Of a stretch of 64,000 nt of DNA, positions 58,084 to 64,000 are shown piece after piece (position 1 is the first letter of the stretch; each line of letters opens with the position of its first letter). The notes under the pieces were generated by a model. That model searched no databases, was not told where the DNA came from, and saw only the letters and a list, made by a program, of their open reading frames with translations. Made by a program: the position numbers and the translations under genes. This DNA comes from Natronospirales bacterium (GTDB lineage Bacteria > Pseudomonadota > Gammaproteobacteria > Natronospirales > REEB76). The stretch lies in the NCBI GenBank assembly GCA_021792635.1, contig JAJYUH010000006.1:62001-126000 (forward strand), read 5' to 3'.

Positions 58084-60276
58084 ATGAAGAAATACACGCT
58101 TGCCATTATTTCGATCCTAGCTGCCGCGGGTGTGTCCTCGTGTTTTGCGGCGCAGCCGAGCGCGCAGGAACTCACGCGCTGGCAACAGGAGGCGCGCGCC
58201 GTCACCCTCTACCGCGACAACTGGGGCATCGCCCACGTGTACGGCAAAACCGACGCCGACGCAGTGTTCGGCATGGAGTACGCCCAGGCCGAAGACGATT
58301 TCCACCGGGTGGAAACCAACTACATGGACGCGCTGGGCTGGCGCTCGGAAGCCGAGGGTGCGACGGGAATCTACCGCGACCTGCGCCGCAAGCTGTTCAT
58401 TCATACCCCGCAGCTCAAGGCCGAATACGCCAGGAGCCCCGCCTGGCTCAGGAGGCTTATGGATGCCTTTGCCGACGGCCTCAACTACTACTTATATACG
58501 CATCCCCAGGTGAAGCCCGAGGTCATCACCCGTTTCGAGCCGTGGATGGCGCTGGGTTTCACCGAGGGCAGCATCGGCGGGGATATCGAGCAGGGGGTGA
58601 ACATTCCCCGGCTCGCGGCGTTCTACGGCGGCGTGCCGCTGCTGCCACGGAAGACGGCGGAAAACCTGCCACCTCCCGAACCTACGGGCTCGAACGGCAT
58701 CGCCATCGCGCCGTCCATTACCCTCGACCACCACGCGCTCCTGTGGATCAACCCGCACACCTCGTTCTATTTCCGCTCGGAGCTGCAGATGGTGAGCAAC
58801 CAGGGCCTCGACGCCTACGGCGCCGTGACCTGGGGACAGTTCTTTGTTTACCAGGGATTCAACGCCACCGCCGGCTGGATGCACACCTCAAGCGGGGTGG
58901 AAAATATCTCCCGGTTCCTCGAAACAGTGACCCAGAAGCACGGCCGCTATTATTATCGCTACGGCAACCGGGAACTGCCGATGAAGACCCGCAGAATCGT
59001 GGTGCGCTACAAGACGGCCAAGGGCATGGCGGAGAAAACCTTCACCGCCTATTACACCCAGCACGGACCGATTATCGGAAAGATCGGTGACCAGTGGGAG
59101 AGCGTCAATCTGATGCAGCGGCCCATACGCTCACTGATCCAGGACTTCACCCGCACCAAAGCCAAAGACTACGCGCAGTTTCGCAAAACCATGCAACTGC
59201 ACACCAATTCCTCCAACAACACGATCTTCGCGGACGCCGAAGGCAATATCGCCTACTGGCACTCCGACTGGATCCCCCGGCGCAGCGACGCCTTCAACTG
59301 GAGCAAGCCCGTGGATGGCAGCAACCCGGCCACGGCCTTCCACGGACTGCTGACCCTCGCCGAGACCCCGCACCTGCTCAACCCGCCGAATGGATGGCTG
59401 TACAACTCCAACAACTGGCCCTGGTCGGCGGCCGGACCCTACAGCCCGAAACGCAAGGATTTTCCCAGGTATGTGGAACGAGGCACGGAGGAGACCCCGC
59501 GGGGTTACCACGCGCTGAGGGTGCTCACCGGCCGCAAGAACTGGACCATGGCCTCCCTGACGGCGGCGGCGTTCGACAGTTATCTGCCGGCATTCGCCAC
59601 CCTGATTCCGGTGTTGCTCAAGGCCTATGACGCAACGCCCGCGTCCGCTCCGCTCAAGGCACAATTGGCCAGGCAGATCACTGTACTGCGCGCCTGGAAT
59701 TATCGCTGGGGGATCAATTCCGTGGCCACCTCGCTGGCCGTATTCTGGGGCACAGACATCTACGCGCAGGTGCGTGACGCGGCCCGGGCCGCGGGCCTGT
59801 CGCCCGAAGATTACGTGGTGCGACGCGCGACGCCAGAGCAGCTGCTGCGGTCGCTGGCCGCGGCCTCGGACCGGCTGACTGCCGATTTCGGAAGCTGGGA
59901 AATCCCATGGGGTCACATCAACCGCTTCCAGCGCATCAATGACGACATCAGCCCGCACTTCGACGACTCCAAACCGAGCATCCCGGTGGCGTTCACTTCG
60001 TCGCTGTGGGGTTCGCTGGCATCGTTCGGCGCGCGCCCCTATCCCAACACCAGGAAATGGTACGGCGACAGCGGCAACAGCTTCGTGTGCGTGGTCGAGT
60101 TCGGCCCCAGAGTGCGGGCCTGGGCCATCACCGCCGGCGGCGAGAGCGGTAATCCCGCGTCGCCGCACTTCGATGATGAAGCGACGCAATACGCCGTGGG
60201 CGATCTGCGGACTGTGTATTACTACCAGTCGCAGCTCAAGGGACACATTGAGCGGGAGTACCACCCCGGCGGCTGA
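58084..60276 (+). CDS. Penicillin acylase-family N-terminal nucleophile amidase
   Basis: A 730-residue periplasmic amidase precursor with signal sequence (possible lipobox VSSC, Cys20). RDNWGIAHVYGKTDADAVFGMEYAQAEDDF is the start of the alpha subunit. TGSNGIAIAPS contains Ser203, the nucleophile exposed by self-cleavage, in the expected GSN context. LHTNSSNNTIFADAEGNIAYW and similar blocks form the beta subunit. Relatives hydrolyse beta-lactam side chains, acyl-homoserine lactones or cyclic lipopeptides. The substrate is unknown; quorum quenching is one possibility. It stands alone and is followed by a hairpin. Confidence 0.92.
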   Translation: MKKYTLAIISILAAAGVSSCFAAQPSAQELTRWQQEARAVTLYRDNWGIAHVYGKTDADAVFGMEYAQAEDDFHRVETNYMDALGWRSEAEGATGIYRDLRRKLFIHTPQLKAEYARSPAWLRRLMDAFADGLNYYLYTHPQVKPEVITRFEPWMALGFTEGSIGGDIEQGVNIPRLAAFYGGVPLLPRKTAENLPPPEPTGSNGIAIAPSITLDHHALLWINPHTSFYFRSELQMVSNQGLDAYGAVTWGQFFVYQGFNATAGWMHTSSGVENISRFLETVTQKHGRYYYRYGNRELPMKTRRIVVRYKTAKGMAEKTFTAYYTQHGPIIGKIGDQWESVNLMQRPIRSLIQDFTRTKAKDYAQFRKTMQLHTNSSNNTIFADAEGNIAYWHSDWIPRRSDAFNWSKPVDGSNPATAFHGLLTLAETPHLLNPPNGWLYNSNNWPWSAAGPYSPKRKDFPRYVERGTEETPRGYHALRVLTGRKNWTMASLTAAAFDSYLPAFATLIPVLLKAYDATPASAPLKAQLARQITVLRAWNYRWGINSVATSLAVFWGTDIYAQVRDAARAAGLSPEDYVVRRATPEQLLRSLAAASDRLTADFGSWEIPWGHINRFQRINDDISPHFDDSKPSIPVAFTSSLWGSLASFGARPYPNTRKWYGDSGNSFVCVVEFGPRVRAWAITAGGESGNPASPHFDDEATQYAVGDLRTVYYYQSQLKGHIEREYHPGG

Positions 60277-60280
60277 TCCG

Positions 60281-60311
60281 CATCCCGGATAATGGTACAG
60301 ATCCCGGGATG
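60281..60311 (+). terminator. Hairpin after the acylase gene, without U-tract
   Basis: CATCCCGG (60281-60288) pairs perfectly with CCGGGATG (60304-60311), four bases after the acylase stop codon. No T-run follows, so it is not a standard intrinsic terminator; it may protect the 3' end or assist factor-dependent termination. Confidence 0.45.
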
Positions 60312-60452
60312 TCCGGCACCTGATCCTGAACCGGTAACCGGCGGAAACACGGCCTCGACAAAATTGCCGTACACGATGGGTTCTTCCCGCCGGATACGCC
60401 CGCTGTTTCCGGAGCAAAAGCTGTTGATGATGCACGCATCCATAACGTTCCA

Positions 60453-60464
60453 CGTTATATAACG
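60453..60464. promoter_or_regulatory. Twelve-base perfect palindrome upstream of mnmG
   Basis: CGTTATATAACG is its own reverse complement and lies 75 bases before the mnmG start, flanked by further ACGTT and AACGT pieces. It could be a protein-binding site or hold a -10 box (TATATA). No regulator is suggested by the context. Confidence 0.4.
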
Positions 60465-60539
60465 CGAAACGTCATAGAGCCGGGCTGGCCCGGCAGCGAC
60501 CGAGGGCCTACAATCCCGTCCCTCTCGAGGACTCAGCAA

Positions 60540-62432
60540 GTGGATTACCCCCGGCAATTCGACGTGATCGTGGTGGGCGGCGGCCATGCGGGCACCGAGG
60601 CGGCGCTGGCCGCCGCGCGCATGGGCTGCGCCACGCTGCTGCTCACCCACAACGTGGAAACCCTGGGGCAGATGAGCTGCAACCCGGCCATCGGCGGCAT
60701 CGGCAAGGGACATCTGGTCAAGGAAATTGACGCCCTGGGCGGTGCCATGGCGCGCGCCGCTGACCAGGCCGGCATCCAGTTCCGCATCCTCAACGCCAGC
60801 AAGGGTCCGGCGGTGCGCGCCACCCGTGCCCAGGCGGACCGCACACTGTATAAAAAGGCGATCCGCAGTCTCATCGAGAACCAGGCGAACCTGACGCTGT
60901 TTCAGCAGGCGGTGGATGACCTGCTGGTGGAAGGCGAACACATTACCGGCGTCGTCACCCAGATGGGTCTGCGATTCCTCGCGTCCGTGGTGGTGCTCAC
61001 GGTCGGCACGTTTCTGGGCGGGCGTATCCACATCGGTCTCGAAAATCACGCAGGCGGCCGCGCCGGTGATCCACCGGCCAACCGGCTGGCGCAGCGTCTG
61101 CGAGAGCTGCCATTCCGGGTCGGGCGCCTGAAGACCGGCACGCCGCCGCGTCTGGACGGCCGCAGCATCCATTACGACGGTCTTGACGTACAAGCCGGCG
61201 ACGAGCCGACACCGGTATTTTCCTTCCTGGGCTCGCGTGACCAGCATCCGCGCCAAATGGCGTGCCACATCACCCACACCAATGCCCGCACCCACGAGAT
61301 CATCCAGTCCGGACTGGACCGCTCACCCATGTACACCGGCGTCATCGAGGGCGCGGGTCCGCGCTATTGTCCGTCAGTGGAAGACAAGGTCATGCGCTTC
61401 GCCGACAAGACCAGCCACCAGATCTTTATCGAGCCGGAAGGCCTGGACACCCACGAAGTGTATCCCAACGGCATCTCCACCAGCCTGCCTTTCGATGTGC
61501 AGTACGCGCTGGTGCGCTCCATCAAGGGCTTCGAGAACGCGCACATCACCCGCCCCGGCTATGCCATTGAGTACGACTACTTCGATCCGCGGGATCTCAA
61601 ATATTCGCTGGAAACCAAATACATCGGCGGCCTGTATTTTGCCGGTCAGATCAATGGCACCACCGGTTATGAAGAAGCCGCTGCGCAAGGATTGCTCGCC
61701 GGTATCAATGCCGCACTCGCAGTGCAGCAGAAAGAACCCTGGTGGCCGGGACGCGATCAGGCGTATCTCGGCGTGCTGGTGGACGACCTCATCACCCGCG
61801 GTGCGCCGGAACCCTACCGCATGTTCACCAGCCGCGCGGAGCACCGGCTGATGCTGCGGGAAGACAACGCCGACCTGCGTCTCACAGAGACCGGTCGCAA
61901 GCTGGACCTGGTGGACGAAGCGCGCTGGAGGAAATTCTCGGAGAAGCGCGCAGCCATCAAGCGCGAGACCGCACGGCTGCAAGACATCCTGCTGCGGCCC
62001 AACGACATCCCGGAGAGCCAGGCCATCGAATTTTTCGGCGCACCGCTGGCGCGTGAGGTACGGGCGCTGGATCTGCTGCGCCGGCCGGAAATGAATTACC
62101 GGAAACTGGCAACGCTTACGTGCGTGGGCGGGGCGGACATAGCGCCGGAGGTGGCGGAACAGGTGGAGATCGGCGTGCGTTACGCCGGTTACATCGAGCG
62201 CCAGCGGGAGGAAGTCGCCCGCTCCCGCCGCCAGGAGGAAACCCCGCTGCCGGCGAACTTCGATTTCAATGCGGTGCGCGGCCTGTCCAACGAAGTGCGC
62301 CAGAAGCTCACGCAGGTCAGGCCCCAGACCCTGGGCCAGGCGGCGCGTATCCCAGGCGTCACGCCGGCCGCCATCTCACTCCTGCTGGTGCATCTCAAAA
62401 AGCGCGGCATGAAACTGCGCCGCAGCGCCTGA
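60540..62432 (+). CDS. mnmG: tRNA uridine-5-carboxymethylaminomethyl enzyme MnmG (GidA)
   Basis: A 630-residue FAD enzyme that, with the GTPase MnmE, modifies the wobble uridine of several tRNAs. [19 protein letters not shown] binds [20 protein letters not shown] and [21 protein letters not shown] are family signatures, and the C-terminal helical domain for MnmE contact is present. The start is the GTG at 60540; no in-frame ATG gives a better fit. rsmG, its usual neighbour, does not follow. Confidence 0.96.
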   Translation: MDYPRQFDVIVVGGGHAGTEAALAAARMGCATLLLTHNVETLGQMSCNPAIGGIGKGHLVKEIDALGGAMARAADQAGIQFRILNASKGPAVRATRAQADRTLYKKAIRSLIENQANLTLFQQAVDDLLVEGEHITGVVTQMGLRFLASVVVLTVGTFLGGRIHIGLENHAGGRAGDPPANRLAQRLRELPFRVGRLKTGTPPRLDGRSIHYDGLDVQAGDEPTPVFSFLGSRDQHPRQMACHITHTNARTHEIIQSGLDRSPMYTGVIEGAGPRYCPSVEDKVMRFADKTSHQIFIEPEGLDTHEVYPNGISTSLPFDVQYALVRSIKGFENAHITRPGYAIEYDYFDPRDLKYSLETKYIGGLYFAGQINGTTGYEEAAAQGLLAGINAALAVQQKEPWWPGRDQAYLGVLVDDLITRGAPEPYRMFTSRAEHRLMLREDNADLRLTETGRKLDLVDEARWRKFSEKRAAIKRETARLQDILLRPNDIPESQAIEFFGAPLAREVRALDLLRRPEMNYRKLATLTCVGGADIAPEVAEQVEIGVRYAGYIERQREEVARSRRQEETPLPANFDFNAVRGLSNEVRQKLTQVRPQTLGQAARIPGVTPAAISLLLVHLKKRGMKLRRSA

Positions 62433-62619
62433 TTGCGGCTGTTCCGCGCTTCGTATCCGAATTGACCGATCAGCTGCATAAAGCCCCTTACCCGTCCCAT
62501 TAAACTTCGTTCATATCCTTGAGGTACACCTGTTCAGGGACTAGCCTGTATATAAGCTCCTGCGACTCCCGCCAGCAGCATGAGCGGGATGCAGGCAAAG
62601 ATCGCAGAGGAGGCAGCCC

Positions 62620-63225
62620 ATGTACACCAAGATGGTCTTGATCGGATTGGCGATGTTAGCGTTCACCGCCTGCGCCACGGTTTCTCCCACCCGGCGCTTC
62701 GCTGCCAGCGTTGCTGCGGCCCAGCGGGCCCACCGCCCGCTGGTGGTGTACCGGCTATATACGCAGACGGCAGCCTCGAATTTCCCGTTATGGATAAACC
62801 GGCGGTATGCCATGTTTACCAGAGTGGGCTTCATCAACATCGCTCCCCAGCCGATCAAGCGAGTGGTCTTTAAGCTCTCCGCCTATAACGGCAACCGGCC
62901 GGTATTGGATCGCCACGGCCGGCCTCTGACCCGGGACTTGGTTGCCCTCGGGCCCTTTGCGGCGGGCAGCCACGAGGAATTGGTGACGAAAGATCCGGTA
63001 TGGACCAGCCGCAGCGATCTCCACTTCTGCGGCCGGCTGCAGGGAATCCGGGTGTTTTATGCGGACGGTTCCTCGGTTGCCGTGACCGCTTCCGAGGCCG
63101 TGCGCTACCTGACTCCGCAGATCAGCCCCAGCGGCTGTACGTATTATCCGCCGGGGTTTGCGATGCTCGACGGCGGAGCGGTGGGAACGGGCGATGACCC
63201 CGACGGTGACGGACCGGGGCGATAA
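62620..63225 (+). CDS. Lipoprotein of unknown function
   Basis: A 201-residue predicted lipoprotein with lipobox FTAC (Cys18). The mature part contains FINIAPQPIKRVVFKLSAYNG, two cysteines that could form a disulfide (LHFCGRLQ and SGCTYY) and an acidic Gly-rich end (GTGDDPDGDGPGR). It shares the look of small outer-membrane lipoproteins but I recognise no family. GAGGAGG lies about ten bases before the ATG. It stands alone. Confidence 0.75.
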   Translation: MYTKMVLIGLAMLAFTACATVSPTRRFAASVAAAQRAHRPLVVYRLYTQTAASNFPLWINRRYAMFTRVGFINIAPQPIKRVVFKLSAYNGNRPVLDRHGRPLTRDLVALGPFAAGSHEELVTKDPVWTSRSDLHFCGRLQGIRVFYADGSSVAVTASEAVRYLTPQISPSGCTYYPPGFAMLDGGAVGTGDDPDGDGPGR

Positions 63226-63318
63226 CGGCACAGGCCGGACGCAGGACCGTCGGCATTCTGTAAACCGTTGCACAGGCACTGCGTATCGGCAGTTGCCCGT
63301 ATCATGCCGGCTACGGGA

Positions 63319-63993
63319 TTACGCCAGGTACTTCCGGAAAAACGTGAGGCAGCGTTCCCAGGCCTGTTTCGCCGCTGCGCCGTCATAGACTTCCCTGCGC
63401 TCCGGGTTCATGAAGGCATGCTGGCCGGCATAGCGGTAAATCTCGCAGGTCTTGCCCGCGGCCTTGATCTCCTTCTCGAAGTTATCCACCATGGCCGGCG
63501 TGCACCAGTCGTCCTGGCTGGCGAAGTGGCCCTGGAACGGCACACGCACGTCTTTTGCCGCCGCCACGTTTCCCGGCGGCAGACCGTAGAAAGCCACCGC
63601 CGCATCCAGCTCGGGAATGTGCACCGCACCGATGACGGTCACCGCCCCGCCCATGCAGAAGCCGGTGAGCCCCGCCTTGCCGCCGCGGGACTTGAGATAT
63701 TGCACCGCACCGCGTACCGCCTGCTCGGTGGCCGCCTTGAAATCCAGCGATGACATGGCGGCATTGGCGGCGGCAGTATCATGGTAGGGCACGGTCTTGC
63801 CGTTGTAGAGATCGGGAGCGAGCGCATGAAACCCGGCCTGAGCGAAGCGCTCGCAGACCGTCTTGATCTGCCCCTGTAAACCCCACCACTCCTGGATCAC
63901 CACCACGCCAGGGGCAGCGGAGTTTTTGGCTTCGGCAAGGTAGCCGTGAGCCTGTTTACCATCAGTGCGGTTAAACGCAATCATCTTGCCCAT
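63319..63993 (-). CDS. Dienelactone hydrolase-family protein
   Basis: A 224-residue alpha/beta hydrolase. VVVIQEWWGL is the strand-3 block with the Glu that activates the nucleophile, GFCMGG the Cys nucleophile elbow, SQDDWCTP the Asp, and YAGQHAFMNP the His. These are the Cys-His-Asp triad of carboxymethylenebutenolidase-like enzymes. Such enzymes open dienelactones in chlorocatechol breakdown, but many homologues have other roles. The upstream region is cut by the window end, so the start (ATG 63993 or 63984) cannot be checked. Confidence 0.92.
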   Translation of the reverse strand: MGKMIAFNRTDGKQAHGYLAEAKNSAAPGVVVIQEWWGLQGQIKTVCERFAQAGFHALAPDLYNGKTVPYHDTAAANAAMSSLDFKAATEQAVRGAVQYLKSRGGKAGLTGFCMGGAVTVIGAVHIPELDAAVAFYGLPPGNVAAAKDVRVPFQGHFASQDDWCTPAMVDNFEKEIKAAGKTCEIYRYAGQHAFMNPERREVYDGAAAKQAWERCLTFFRKYLA

Positions 63994-64000
63994 ATCAGTT

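Noticed and set aside
1-64000. tRNA or rRNA genes
   Set aside because: No cloverleaf with a T-arm consensus and no rRNA core segment was noticed in the intergenic regions; a covariance search was not possible.

Overview
The window is about 64 kb of GC-rich chromosomal DNA, most probably from a gammaproteobacterium outside the enterics. Two syntenies point that way: lptM-lysA, and polA-engB followed by a dihaem cytochrome c4 and dsbA, an order familiar from Pseudomonas and relatives. opgH/opgG, a tamB remnant, mnmG and TonB-dependent transport add a typical Gram-negative envelope gene set. No rRNA, tRNA or CRISPR array was recognised.

Layout. 0-8.9 kb: end of an S9 peptidase, an osmoregulated periplasmic glucan cluster (opgH, a lipoprotein OpgG with a coiled-coil extension, and a second convergent opgG), an acyl-CoA synthetase and a small outer-membrane barrel. 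9.3-16.1 kb: an accessory stretch full of broken copies: a tamB tail, a hydrolase copy that has lost its nucleophile, an SDR tail, a GIY-YIG-like pseudogene, an exonuclease tail and a brnT tail. Among them lie intact genes, including an intact alpha/beta hydrolase and an SDR. 16.2-22.0 kb: a tight four-gene minus-strand operon (tandem AAA+ ATPase, Cas4-like/DUF2779 nuclease, small cupin, DEDDh exonuclease) divergent from a WYL regulator, with a perfect 19-bp palindrome between them. This is the best candidate here for an undescribed, possibly anti-phage, system.

22.0-31.3 kb: housekeeping genes (TerC, Dph6-like ligase, thioesterase, lptM, lysA) with a vapBC module inserted before polA. 31.3-36.3 kb: the polA-engB gap, where enterics carry Spot 42 and Pseudomonas carries ErsA. 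It holds four consecutive hairpins, three with C-rich loops, ending in an intrinsic terminator. Next to it is a 4.1-kb cassette (MarR regulator, isochorismatase-like protein, frameshifted drug exporter) bounded by perfect 19-bp inverted repeats. 36.5-38.6 kb: cytochrome c4 and two tandem dsbA genes, the first with an unusual CARC active site.

39-51 kb: a hyaluronan-synthase-like glycosyltransferase, an atypical Nramp-family transporter, a TonB-dependent receptor translationally coupled to a PQQ-dependent dehydrogenase, a LytTR regulator, a YciI-like protein, a PEP-mutase-family enzyme and a large Asp-box propeller protein. 51.2-55.4 kb: an arsenic operon arsR-arsI-arsC-acr3-arsC-arsM, apparently leaderless at arsR, with an operator over its -10 box and start codon. 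It combines arsenate reduction, arsenite export, methylation and C-As bond cleavage. 55.4-64 kb: an MFS transporter, a doubly broken gamma-glutamylcyclotransferase-like gene, a haemolysin-III/PAQR protein, a penicillin-acylase-family amidase, mnmG, a lipoprotein and a dienelactone hydrolase.

All calls come from reading the sequence; no database search was run.
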